A stretch of DNA of 64,000 nt from Bimastos eiseni. Taxonomy: Eukaryota; Annelida; Clitellata; Crassiclitellata; Lumbricidae. Below are positions 46,505-58,189 of the stretch, piece by piece. The notes beneath the pieces were generated by a model. That model ran no database searches, was not told where the DNA came from, and saw only the letters and a program-made list of their open reading frames with translations. Location: NCBI GenBank assembly GCA_959347315.1, contig OY365809.1:42105290-42169289 (forward strand), written 5' to 3'. The translations under genes were made by a program, and so were the position numbers. How positions within the stretch are numbered: position 1 is the first letter of the stretch; each line of letters opens with the position of its first letter.

Positions 46505-46987
46505 CATACGTACATGCATGTTTTTACTGATGTATATATGCATACATGTATGTGTGTATGTATGTATGAATGCATGTATGTATGTATGTATTTATGTATG
46601 TATGTATGTATGTATGAATGTATGTATGTATGTATGTCTGTTTGTATGTATGTATGTATGTATTTATGTATGTATGTATGTATGAATGTATATGTGCGTT
46701 GGCCCATGCATACGCAAGTAGGTGTGTATGTACCTTTGTATGCACGTAAGTACATGTGTATGGTTTTATAATTTTATGTTGGGTTTCATATACATATATG
46801 AAATATACATATACAAATCATACATGTATATATCATATATATAGATATATATATGTATAAATGTTTCTGTGTATGTTTCTCTGTGCGTGTGTATTGTGGA
46901 TACTTATATATCTTTACCTATATATATATATATATATATAGGTAAAGATATATAAGTATAAGAAACCCAACAAGAAGAAGACTCGCG

Positions 46988-47019
<32 letters not shown>

Positions 47020-47062
47020 CATATATATATATACTCGCGCGCACACTCACACACACATATAT
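46505..47062. repeat. TATG tract, 60-bp palindrome and CA/TA tracts
   Basis: (TATG)n covers about 46,505-46,695. A perfect palindrome spans 46,900-46,959: CTTATATATCTTTACC, then a TA core, then the exact complement. CACA and TATA blocks with two ACTCGCGC landmarks follow to 47,062. Confidence 0.85.
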
Positions 47063-47489
47063 ATATTTTCTTCTTGCACAGTGTCTGCATATTAGCCACG
47101 ATGTGCAAAAGCGCATTTATGTGGCAATAAAATTAATATTTTATAATCTACATAAACACAGAATTTCATATCATGGCCTCCATAAAGATACATTTTAATG
47201 CATCTAACTATCTATAGTTCTGTACGTATATAGGGCATGACATGCAATTCCGTGTATAATTATATGCATCTAAGACGCCTCTCCGTGTAAAACGACGTCT
47301 CCTCTAAGTCTGACGGGATTAAGCCCAACGCGTCGGCGCAAACGTCGTACATGTTACGCAATGCAAATCGTCCATCATGTTGAGCCATTTTCATATTAAT
47401 AAACCCTCGACGTTGAGGAAATGAATGTATGAGGATCGTTTCAGGATTCTGTTCCATCGACTGAAAGTGGATGTTCTTCACGGACGATG

Positions 47490-47953
47490 AGAAGAAGAAA
47501 AGGGGAGGAAGAGGAGGAGGAGGAGGAGGAGTACGGTAGGAGGGAGAGGAGACGGAGGAGAAGAAGAAGAAGACAGAGATGTAGAAGGAGGAGGAAGAGG
47601 AGAAGGAAGAGAAAGAGAAGAATGTTAAGGAGAAGCAGAAGGGGAGAAAGAGGAGAAGACGAAGGAGGAGAAGGAGAACGAGAAGTAAAAGCAACAGAAA
47701 AAGGAGATGGAGAAGGAGTAGAAGAAGAGCCAGTAGAAGAAGAAGAAGAAGTAGAAAAAGAAGTAGATGAAAAAGAAGAGGTAGAAGAGGTAGAAGAAGA
47801 AGAAGAAGAAGAAGAAGAAGAAGAAGAAGAAGAAGAAGAAGAAGAAGAAAGGAAGAAGAAGAAGAAGAAGAAGAAGAAGAGAAGAAGAAGAAGAAGAAGA
47901 AGAAGAAGAAGAAGAAGAAGAAGAAGAAGAAGAAGGAAGAAAAGAAGAAGAAG

Positions 47954-47984
<31 letters not shown>

Positions 47985-48345
47985 GAAGAAGAAGAAGAAG
48001 AAGAAGAAGAGAAGAAGAAGAAGAAGAAGAAGAAGAGAAGAAGAAGAAGAAGAAGAAGAAGAAGAAGAAGAAGAAGAAGAAGAAGAAGAAGAGAAGAAGA
48101 AGAGAAGAAGAAGAAGAAGAAAAGAAGAAGAGAAGAAGAAGAAGAAGAAGAAGAAGAAGAAGAAGAAGAAGAAGAAGAAGAAGAAGAAGAAGAAGAAGAA
48201 GAAGAAGAAGAAGAGAAGAAGAAGAAGAAGAAGAAGAAGAAGAAGAAGAAGAGAAGAAGAAGAAGAAGAAGAAGAAGAAGAAGAAGAAGAAGAAGAAGAA
48301 GAAGAAGAAGAAGAAGAAGAAGAGAAGAAGAAGAAGAAGTAGAAG

Positions 48346-48377
<32 letters not shown>

Positions 48378-48690
48378 GAGGTAGAAGAGGTAGAAGAAGA
48401 AGAAGAAGAAGAAGAAGAAGAAGAAGAAGAAAGTAGAAGTAGAAGTAGAAAAAGAAGAAGAGAAGAGGTAGAAGAAGAAGAAGAGGTAGAAGAAGAAGAA
48501 GAAGAAGAAGAAGAAGAAGAAGAAGAGAGAGAAAAGAAGAAGAAGAAGAAGAAGTAGAAGAAGAAGAAGAAGAAGAAGAAGAAGAAGAAGAAGAAGAAGA
48601 AGAAGAAGAAGAAGAAGAAGAAGAAGAAGAAGAAGAAGAAGAAGAAGAAGAAGAAGAAGAAGAAGAAGAAGAAGAAGAAGAAGAGAAGAG

Positions 48691-48722
<32 letters not shown>

Positions 48723-48748
48723 GAGGTAAGAGGTAGAAGAAGAAGAAG

Positions 48749-48780
<32 letters not shown>

Positions 48781-49205
48781 GAAGTAGAAGTAGAAAAAGA
48801 AGAAGAAGAAGAGGTAGAAGAAGAAGAAGAGGTAGAAGAGGTAGAAGAAGAGGAAGACGAAGAAGAGGTAGAAGAAAAAGAAGAAGAAGAAGAGGTAGAA
48901 GAAGAGGAAGAGGAAGTAGAAGAAGAAGAAGAAGAAGAAGAGGAAGAGATAGAAGAAGGAGGAGAAGAAAAAGGAGAAGAAAAAGAAGAAGAAGAAGAGG
49001 TAGAGGAAGAGGAAGAGAAAGAAGAAGGGGAAGCAGCAGAAGAAGAAGAAGGACAAGTAGAAGAACAAGAAGAAGTGGTAGAAGAAGGACAAGTAGAAGA
49101 AGAAAAAGAGGTAGAGGTAGAAGAAGAGGAAGAAGATGAAGAGGAAGAAAAAGAAGAAGAAGAGGAAGTAGAAGAAGAGAAAGAAGTGGAAGAAGAAGGG
49201 TAAGA
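47490..49205. repeat. 1.7-kb GAA-rich triplet tract
   Basis: Almost pure purine on the plus strand, mostly (GAA)n with GAG, GTA and AAA interruptions, and purest at about 47,790-48,720. The opposite strand is (TTC)n. The several-hundred-codon Ser/Phe/Leu or Glu/Lys/Arg ORFs are artefacts. Such tracts can form triplex DNA and are prone to expansion, and assembly length may be inexact. Confidence 0.92.
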
Positions 49206-50274
49206 AGCAGAAGCAGCAGACAAATAAGAAGCCAGTTTCAGGAACTACGAGCTCCGCGTCTAAAGCATCCGACTCGAGCAACTGGAAGTCATTTAAGTGT
49301 CCATTAATGTGATTCGGTGAGATGTAGCTGGACAGGCACAAGGCCACGGGTGAGTGAACGATCGCGGATGTTTAAAGAAGGTCGGCGCAAGGGGAAGATA
49401 GGGAGGAGGAATGAGTGAAGGATAGAAGGGCGTGATTGGGAGGAAGGAGATAGAGGCATAGGAAAAGAGAAAGGCGAGGTGGCAATCAGGCAGACAGCAG
49501 AAAGGTGAACTGGGCAAGTGAGTCGGTGAGCGACAGTATAAAGTCAGGTTGACAGTGTAAGGGAAAGTAAAATGAATTAGATATATATATATATATATAT
49601 ATACATGTAGGTGGAAAGAAAGAGGCAGGCAGTATAACACGAACGGCCTTCATGCGGCTGGGCAGCAGAGTGAACAGATTTTGAGAAAATACAGATTCAA
49701 AAATATACAGTGAGCCAATAACAGGAAACGAGGCTCTGGAAATGAGACACAGGAAGAGCTATTCGGGAAGAGAAATGAAGAGAGAGAGAGACAGTGGGAA
49801 GCAAAGAGACAGGGCCATAGACAGAGAGAAACAGAGAGATAGATGCTAAGAAAATGGCACGTATAGAAGAGGCCCAAGAGTAAAACTTACGGCAAATGCG
49901 AGTAACACAGGAAGATCAAGAGACGGGAGCGAAAGCAGAGAGCTATGTAGAGATCTGTCTTGTGACAGTTGGATTCGGGTGCCATCGCCCTGCCTCCCAT
50001 GAAGATGCTGTTGTTGATGTTGTTGGTGATGATGACGTTGTCTTGGAAACGAATCCTGTTTGTTCAGCCTCTGTTGTTGTTCTTCTCAGTTTCTGCACTC
50101 GACAAACTCCACTCTGGCCACCTGTCGACATCAGAGGCCACATCGTTCAGACGACGGATTAGATCGCACTTCGCATATAGAATGAATACGTTAGATGTGT
50201 AGTTGGACAGACAGAGAGGGGTTGAGAGAGACAAAGAGTAAGGCACAGAGACATGGAGATTAAGAGAGTGAGAG

Positions 50275-50935
50275 ACAGCAAGTCAGAGAGAGAGAGAGAG
50301 TGAGAGACAGAGAAACAGAGAGTGAGAGAGACAGAAATAGACAGAGTGAGAAGCAGAGAGTCCGAGAGAGAGAGAGTGAGAGTGAGAGTGAGAGTGAGAG
50401 ACAGAGAAACAGAGAGTGAGAGAGACAGAAATAGACAGAGTGAGAAGCAGAGAGTCCGAGAGAGAGAGAGTGAGAGTGAGAGTGAGAGTGAGAGACAGAG
50501 AAACAGAGAGTCAGAGAGACAGAAATAGACAGAGTGAGAAGCAGAGAGTCCGAGAGAGAGAGAGAGAGTGAGAGTGAGAGTGAGAGTGAGAGACAGAGAA
50601 ACAGAGAGTGAGAGAGACAGAAATAGACAGAGTGAGAAGCAGAGAGTCCGAGAGAGAGAGTGAGAGTGAGAGTGAGAGACAGAGAAACAGAGAGTCAGAG
50701 AGACAGAAAGAGACAGAGTGAGAGGCAGAGTCACAGAGAGAGAGAGAGAGAGAGAGAGTGAGAGTGAGAGTGAGAGACAGAGAAACAGAGAGTGAGAGAG
50801 ACAGAAATAGACAGAGTGAGAAGCAGAGACAGAGAGGCATAGAGTCAGAGAATTAAAGACACAAAGAGACAGAGAGGCAGAGCGTCAGAGACAGAGAGAG
50901 AGTGTAAGAGAGAGACAGGCATATAGATACATATA
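50275..50935. repeat. Minisatellite of about 92-98 bp in a GAGA background
   Basis: The landmark ACAGAAATAGACAGAGTGAG begins near 50,331, 50,425, 50,519, 50,617 and 50,801, with a variant at about 50,705. Units therefore repeat every 92-98 bases, six times, inside a GAGA-rich tract. Confidence 0.85.
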
Positions 50936-51179
50936 GTCAGAAAACAAGATCTACCTTCTATGATCTATCTACACAGTTTTCTCCGACCATCTAATAAATC
51001 ACAAACCGCCAATGCACACAATTATAAGCAGAATACGCAATGGTATATTACTGTGTTTTTCATATAGGCCAACATCCAGAGTACATTTACCGAATAAAAG
51101 GACTCAAGACAGGCAGAAGAGTTGCAACTGTACAGTAAAGTATTAATAAAAGACTGACCTGCTTAATGAAAGAGCTTAC

Positions 51180-51400
51180 GTAGGCCTGGCAATAGGCTTT
51201 TGTTCTCCAAGCTTACAAATTTCTAATAATTTAATTTTGCATAAGCAAAGTGACGCAACAATAGACCTTTTTTCCACGTTAACAATTTTATTAGTTTAAT
51301 TTTGTGTAAACTAAGTGGCATAACAATAAGCTTTCGTTCCTTAAATTAAAGAAGTCTAATAATAGGCTGGACACATTTATTTCTTTATAAAGCCAAAGAC
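51180..51400. repeat. Diverged copies of the CRE-like repeat, block A
   Basis: CAAAGTGACGCAACAATAG and TAAGTGGCATAACAATAAG lie about 75 bases apart in related AT-rich sequence. This is the most degraded block of the family described at 52.7-53.95 and 58.2-59.2 kb. Confidence 0.5.
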
Positions 51401-51929
51401 TCGCTTACAAACGAATTAGATTGACTGTTCCTAGACAAATGTGCCTATAGTCAGATAGTTTTGTTCTTCTCGGCTACCTGATTCTTACAATTCGGAATGC
51501 CTAAAGAGAAAGGGTGTCTCCAATTTCAAGGGCGACTGAAAAGAGTTGGAGAATAAGGTTGGTTTCACGCTGTTCATCTGAAACTGTTGAAATTTTTACG
51601 CATGGTGCTAAGACAAACCCCATTGACTCGCTGTGTTGGCAAAGCTCTAAGTGGAATACTGTTCAACGAAAATAGCCTAACAAATTAGAAGGATCGATGT
51701 ATGCGAATCACTGAATGGGGAGCTCGGCACTTAGGGATCCACATACGCGTCTTGGTCGTTGACCGGGCTCAGTCGCATCGTATCGTATCTTTCGATTTGC
51801 TTAGCGTTTCCTATAGACCAACTATTCAGAGTCGCTCTCAGTACAGAAATCCGGAGAAAAAGAAACGCCGTCAATGAGCGAGAAGCCGATGGAGAGAAAT
51901 CAGTCATTAGCTTAGTCCTTAATGATGAA

Positions 51930-52400
51930 GGAAGGCTATTTCAGGTATATATAGAGTACACCCGGCGGTGTATAATACTTCTCGGCCGAGAAAGATGATC
52001 CTGAATGTCATTCGATCCTCGACTGGAAGCCAGTGTAATGTCGCTCGAGCGTAGGGATACGTTTGTAGTTTGAAACATTGAGAATTTGGCAGATAAGTCG
52101 CAAACCAGGCAGGTTGAGGCAGCACAGTTAACAACAGATTAAAGCTGACTTAAGTTATCAGACGCTTATCCTGTAAATAGTTACCGTAGACGAGTTGGCC
52201 AATTGAAGTCACAACACATACGCTTTTATTATCTAAACCAAAAGTTGCTAATAACAAACATGCTTCATAATGTAAGTGACGTCAAAAACGCAATTTTCGA
52301 AATGTTTTTGAGTCTTAATAATGGACCTATTTCATAATTGAAGCGATGTGATAATTGGCCCAGCTTATAGTCTAATAAGAATACAATAATGACAACAACA
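51930..52400 (-). mobile_element. LINE-like segment, first of two tandem copies
   Basis: The minus strand encodes TLHWLPVEDRMTFRI, a segment shared by the C-terminal region of CR1/L2-type LINE proteins, with a degraded upstream part. The block continues (plus strand) into GTCACAACACA, then CATAATTGAAGCGATG. The same succession is repeated about 560 bases further on. Confidence 0.5.
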
Positions 52401-52489
52401 GAGTGGTCTAAATTTTTTATTATTATGACGAAATTTTGAACGGCACGGAGATGAGATTCTTAGATCGATATAGCACATAGGACACAGAT

Positions 52490-52905
52490 CCATGGTGTAT
52501 TAGGCTATGGCACGGGGCCGAACGGCGGTGCTCGGCCGAAAAGGAGAACCCTGAATATCCCTCGATCTTCATCTGAAAGCCAGTGCAGTGTCTGTCGCAC
52601 GTAGGGACATAGGCCAATAGACCTATGAAGTTTAAACTTTTGAACATAGAGGATCTTCGCAGATAAACCGCGCACCATCATGCCAATTGTAGACGTGTTG
52701 ATCAATAATTTATTGAAGTCACAACACAATAATCAGATTTGTTTCTCTAAATTATAAGTTGTTAACAAATAACATGCTTAATTCATTAATGGAAATGAAG
52801 TCAATAAGCCTCTTCACAATAATATTATTTGTAATTTCTAAAGATCGACCTGTTTTGCATAATTGAAATGACATGATAATTGGCTAGGCCTATGTTCTAG
52901 AAGTG
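52490..52905 (-). mobile_element. LINE-like segment, second tandem copy
   Basis: The minus strand encodes TLHWLSDEDRGIFRV. It is followed on the plus strand by GTCACAACACA and CATAATTGAAATGACATG, as in the first copy. The two copies are strongly diverged, so the duplication is old. Confidence 0.5.
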
Positions 52906-53960
52906 AACTTTATAGTAATAGAGAGGTTTAATATTTTTACCACGAGCATTTTCAATACCCGCTGAACCGCAAAGATTAAGATTTCCATCATAATCAAAGT
53001 GACATAACAATAGGCATTGTCTACATACTCAAGTCAACTTCTATGGAACAGATATGTAAACCTATCATAATCAAGTGACCTAACAACAATCATATATTCT
53101 CAAAATGAACTATTATTATAACAATTGATTTGGTTTATAATGACGTGACAATGAGCACTCTATTATTATCAATATGAAAACATATATGTATCACAATCAA
53201 CTGACGTGGCAGTATATGTCTAACAATTATTCACAATTTGAACCCATCTAACAATAGATTCGTACCAAAATAATATTGATCTAGGTCTCTATTGCAATAC
53301 GCCGATACTCTCTCTCTATATATATATATATTCAAAACGAACTTATTAGTATAACAATAGATTTGTATAAATTGTATCATAATCAAGTTGACGTAACAAT
53401 CTATGTCTATATGATATATATATAGTAAATATATTAATATATTATATATATAATAAGGATTTGTATCATAATCAAAGTGACGTAATAATAGGCGTACGCG
53501 CAGTCTTTTCTCAGAATGAATGAACTTATATATAACAATATATTTGTATCACAATCAAAGCGAATTAGCAGGATGAGCACACTGTCTGAGCCTGACCGTC
53601 ATTATCTCGGCATGGGCAAGCATTAGCAATCTTAAATTAAACCATTCTAACTACTTCTAAGTCCAAAGAAATGGTCATCACGTGACCGAAGTTCAAACCT
53701 ATTGCCCTCTCTCCTCCCATACCCGGTATTGAGAGGATCGGTCCACGAGATAGGAATTCTGAGTATCACCATGTCTGATCGAGTTGGTTCACATGCACAG
53801 ATTGGCAAAATTGATACCATTCTTTATGCCCGTGTAAGCTATTGTGCGTTTGCTGGTAGTCTAATAAAGAATATTCTTATTTTACTTACTTTCTTTTAGC
53901 AATGGATTTGTATCAAATTCAAATGACGGAACAGTAGGCCTACAGGTCTATAGTCAATAT
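52860..53960. repeat. Tandem CRE-like repeat, block C
   Basis: Units of about 65-90 bases share ATTTGTATCATAATCAAAG, TGACGTAACAATAGG-like cores and ATTCTCAAAATGAACTTAT. Cores occur near 52,995, 53,075, 53,140, 53,203, 53,388, 53,478, 53,555 and 53,920. A TA tract near 53,400-53,455 interrupts the array. No coding potential. Confidence 0.7.
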
Positions 53961-53969
53961 TATCAAAGC

Positions 53970-54780
53970 GACCATATTACCAATATACACTGTAATGCTA
54001 AATATACCCTGTAATGTTTAACCAAACTGTATAATAATTCAAAGTCTTAATTATTAGAAAGGTCAATGATTGGTAGAGACATAAGCTGTAAAATATGAAT
54101 ACTCTTTATCAATCTACCAGGCAATGGCAGCGTAGATTTCAGCAAAAATTATGACAGTAGGCTAACAGTTTAAGCAATGTCGGTAACCGTTTAAGCATTA
54201 TTGTTGCGATTATTTATCATAATGAGCATCATTGCCACGCACAATTACAATCATCGTTAATGGCAAGACCATTGTTTCAATTTTATGCGATATGGAAAAT
54301 CACATGACATTTTAAAACTTGGCTCGATTAGGGACCTACTCAGTGTAATGGCTAGGCAAAATAATTAGCATACGAGCCGTCTCCGAATGTCAATCTTACT
54401 ATTGTTCTATTACGTCAGATTTGAGAACATCTCAAGTGATCAATGGCCATTGCTGATTGTGGGGGAAAACTGCATGGCTATAATTTGCCTAATGTCAACG
54501 AAACGTGTCTAGAATATACAGGAATTTCCCACATCGAATAAAAATCATGCAAAACCATTATTCGATGAGGGAAACCACCCGAAATTTGCGAATCCACGAT
54601 TCGGAAAACAGAAAGCGAAGTTGCTTAATTATTTTCTGAATGGATTCAGCAAAATCCTTACTAGGAGATCGAATATTTGTTCGTTGACAGTCAAGGAATG
54701 CAAGGTGTGTTGTAATACAGGTGTGGGCCTACAAGAACATGTTCAAAGGTACATCGAAACTAAGCTACATGTAGCTTCGC
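53970..54780. other. No gene recognised
   Basis: AT-rich unique-looking sequence with no long ORFs, placed between the repeat block and the LINE fragment. Confidence 0.4.
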
Positions 54781-54784
54781 TTCA

Positions 54785-55512
54785 ATGAATCGAAATAAGC
54801 TCCAAATAAGCCTCTTTATGCATCGGTACTTTCACAACTCCCTACCAAGTTACTTCCATGATTATTTTACTCCTAATGCAGGATCATTGTATCACCTTAG
54901 TAGAGATCCTAACACCTTGTACATTCCTTATGCTAGAACAAACACTAGGCTAATGGCCATTAAATGCAAAGGTCCTAGAATCTGGAATTCTATCTCTGCC
55001 AATTTGCGTCTCATTCCCAATTTCTATTCATTCAAAAACAATATTAAATCTGTTATTATATCTGGTGAATTGTAACCATTACTGTGAACTCAACGTCACT
55101 TATGACAATCATTGGCATCATTGAGAATTCTGATCACAGTGGTTCCTGTAATACTCCCGACAAGATAAATCGTGATTTACTTTGTCATTAGCTACTTCAA
55201 TTGCCGGTTGTGGTCAGCTACTTTGATTAGGCAATCCCTATTATCTTACAATGTGCCTTTACTCACTTAATGTAGCATATTCGTTAAGATTAGTTAAGCT
55301 TTGCTTCTCCATGTTATTTTCAAACACTCTAGTCACCTACTGGCCTCTATACTCAACTACTTTGCACCTAATTTATTGGTGGCCCTAACCTGCAGGACCC
55401 TCCGTCCTTAATTGGGTCTCCTGTGTAATCATAAAGTTTGTTTGTTACACCGATCTCATGTAACTTGTTACCTTGGTTTGCCAAATAAACTTGAATTGAT
55501 TGATTGATTGAA
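54785..55512 (+). mobile_element. LINE 3' end with coding tail and TTGA tail
   Basis: An open frame of 96 codons (54,785-55,075) has SLFMHRYFHNSLPSYFHDYF, then YARTNTRLMAIKCKGPRIWN and FKNNIKSVI: the C-terminal end of a non-LTR retrotransposon polyprotein. It matches the layout of the 16.1-kb fragment. The 3' untranslated region runs to AAACTTGAATTGATTGATTG at about 55,490-55,512, the tail. The 5' part is missing, as expected for a truncated insertion. Confidence 0.75.
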
Positions 55513-55644
55513 ATAAATCGTACTAGATAAGAACAGGTTCGTCAACGCTTACCGTGTAAGGTACTGCTTTTCGAAAACAGTCGTCGGAGTGTTAATACTG
55601 GGGACTATTATAGGGAGTGCTTAAAGTGTAAAAAGAAGTTCCTG

Positions 55645-56430
55645 GACACTAGAAGGCCGTCCATAAATAACGTCATGTAATTTTAGGCGATTTTGACCCC
55701 TATTCCTTCGTCACACTTCGTCACAAATGCCATGACCCCAACAAATATGGCCCTGAGGCACCTGACACTCCCGCCCCCAAAACCTCTGATACCCAGCATG
55801 TAATGCAAATTTTCTTATAATTTTCACAAAATCTAATGATAACTATACAAATATTTGAAATTATAATTGCAGAATGAAGAAACATGGAGAAAGTAGCCTA
55901 TAATGATTACAATAATTTTATGCATTCCTCACGATAAAAGACTCTGTCGGAATCAGTACAATTATTAAAAATGTTTAATAACAATAACTTGAAACAATCC
56001 AAACCTTATGCCTCTGAAGCAAAATACTCCTTCACGGAGTAAATAATATTCAATCCACACATTCCATTTTCTCCGTTTCGGCGAATCTCTGTGGTCTGTG
56101 CATTTGGGAGGGGGGATAATTGATTCCTGCTTGGGTGTTGCAGAATGGCTGCCTCACTTCCAGCACTCCTAAATTGACAGCGAGCGCAGAAGTGGACAGT
56201 GCCAAAATTAAGAATATACAATAATCCATCCTAATTAGTGTTGTTGAATTGTGGTAAGAACTACTGCTAATTAAGTGGAACTTGTTTAATTGAGTGTAAG
56301 TATTTAATAAAATAACGCATTTTGATGTGACGTCACATTTCGTCGATTTCTTCTCCTCTGTCACACATCATCACAAATTTTTGACCTCTCCCTAGGCGCG
56401 TGACTTCATTTATGGGCCGCCCCTAGTGTC
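55645..56430. mobile_element. Non-autonomous TIR transposon (about 786 bp)
   Basis: Left end GACACTAGAAGGCCGTCCAT (then AAATAACGTCATG) and right end, read inward on the other strand, GACACTAGGGGCGGCCCATA (then AATGAAGTCACG) form imperfect inverted repeats of about 32 bases. Internal CGTCACA motifs lie near both ends. There is no transposase. I could not find convincing target duplications, so the superfamily is left open. Confidence 0.65.
56050..56229 (-). CDS. Small secreted-type ORF inside the TIR element, doubtful
   Basis: 59 codons from ATG 56,229. The start, MDYCIFLILALSTSALAV, is a good signal-peptide profile with an AxA-like end; the remainder contains two Cys (FCNTQ and MECVD). It lies wholly within the TIR transposon at 55.65-56.43 kb. 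It could be a captured host exon or a chance ORF; no homology is claimed. Confidence 0.25.
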   Translation of the reverse strand: MDYCIFLILALSTSALAVNLGVLEVRQPFCNTQAGINYPPSQMHRPQRFAETEKMECVD

Positions 56431-57045
56431 AAAGAGTTAAGAACTAAAGATTGCAAAGGCAGAGCACCAACATATAAAGTCGACGACAAACGGTTCGTGC
56501 ACTGTGGTCCACTGTGTTCGTTAATATAGAATTTGGATTGGTGATATTAATGATGCTGGAATAGAAGTTGGATTGGTAAACGAATATCTTCCAAAACAGA
56601 TGCTATTTTAAATGAACATAATGCCTACCGAAATAAAACTTGGATCTTTGAAAAGAATATTTGCCTAAATATAAGTTGAATTGATAAAAATGGTTTTTGC
56701 TGCAGCCGAGTCTGGCTTTGCAGACATTATTATTATCCATCCAATTTCTATTTGACTAGACACAATGCGCGAAAAATAGAACTTTTTTATCATTTATTAG
56801 GCTTTTTGTCCATTAACCATACTTTTTGTCGTCAATTATTTGTTGGTGAATAATTTGTTGTAATTTAAAGCGTACAGAGAATTGCTTTCCTTTGTGAAAT
56901 TGTCGATTAGTTGTTGTTCTTCTGCTTGGCTCGTGGTGGGCACTGACCGGAAACAGACGATTATATCTTTACAGAAAACTGGAACAACTGGAAATAGTTA
57001 AGACCATACCTGTCGTTGAAAAGGATTGCAACGGAGACTGGAGTA

Positions 57046-57870
57046 ATGAATCAACTTCGAAAGCGCACGACAACAGTTAATGGGGGACAATCTATCACGT
57101 GTCGACAACCTAAGGCCGATTTGATGATGAACAACATCGTTGCAAAATGGAATACGCAGCGCAATATAAGCCTACCGAAAGTCAACGAGCAGTCATTGTT
57201 GGCAAAACATACTGGAGACTTGAGCGACACCAAGACCGAATACTTTGTCAATCAAACACTCAAAGCATGTAGGCCCAAACCAAAGTCTTGGGTATTAGAA
57301 GAGACTGGTGTGAATTCAAATATTTCACTGTCAGACAATTCATTTGAATTGCTTGAACAGCAACTGATGCCGATTGGTGTTACACCTAAAATTGAACCAG
57401 AGATCGCCATTAAAAATACCATTGCGCCACCAACCACCAATCGACCTATAGTATCTGCCACAGTTCCAAGGTCTTCAGCACAACCGTCATATCTGTCTGA
57501 ACAGCCATCGTTCACATAATGTACAGGAGAATTGAAAGACATCAAACCCAGTCAATTTGCTTATCAAACACCCAAAGCAGATAGACCTATTCCAAAGTCT
57601 TGGTTTTTAGAAGAGACTGGTGTGAGTTCAAATATTTTAGTGTCAGACAAATCATTTGAATTGCTCGAACAGCAAGTGATACCGATTGGTGTTATACCCA
57701 AAACTAATCCAGTAAGTGCCATTAAAAATAGCATTGCGCCACCAACCAGCAATCGACCTAAAAATCACGGGTCATACTTAATTTTAACATGCAGTAACGT
57801 TTATGGAAGATTTACTGAAAAACTGGCTAAAGGTTACTGCACCCGGTTCTACGGACAGTCTATATTTTGA
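57046..57870 (+). other. Unrecognised ORF with two 58-residue repeats split by one stop codon
   Basis: The frame runs from 57,016 (first ATG at 57,046) to TAA at 57,517-57,519, then stays open to 57,870. The first part contains PKPKSWVLEETGVNSNISLS, SFELLEQQLMPIGVTPK and IAPPTTNRP. The second part repeats PIPKSWFLEETGVSSNILVS, SFELLEQQVIPIGVIPK and IAPPTSNRP. The copies are similar in protein and in frame, so this was or is coding sequence. The stop may be a mutation or lie in an intron. I do not recognise the protein. Confidence 0.4.
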
Positions 57871-57872
57871 TC

Positions 57873-57950
57873 AGACAGACAGACAGAGTGACAGACTGAC
57901 AGACTGACAGACTGACAGACTGACAGACTGACAGACTGACAGACGCGAAA
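57873..57950. repeat. GACTGACA octamer repeat
   Basis: CAGACAGACAGAGTGACAGA followed by about seven copies of the 8-mer CTGACAGA, directly after the two-repeat ORF ends. Confidence 0.9.
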
Positions 57951-58189
57951 GGTAATTATTAGCTTAGGATCATTATTGTTATTATTATCATCATTGTTTT
58001 TATCCGAGGGTTGATTCACTCTTGTTTATCATCAATATTCTTTTAACTTTCATTTTATTTAGTTATTATTAGTATTACTATCACTCACAACTTGCATTAT
58101 ATATAATATTTTCTTCCTGACTGATATGTATATAATAACAATTAATACGGCTTCAACTAAGCAGTGTCCAGGATATGTTCACACTTTGT

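Noticed and set aside
47260..49347. Very long ORFs (up to nearly 700 codons) on both strands
   Set aside because: They are translations of the GAA/TTC tract (poly-Ser, Leu, Phe or Glu, Lys, Arg) and contain no non-repetitive domain.
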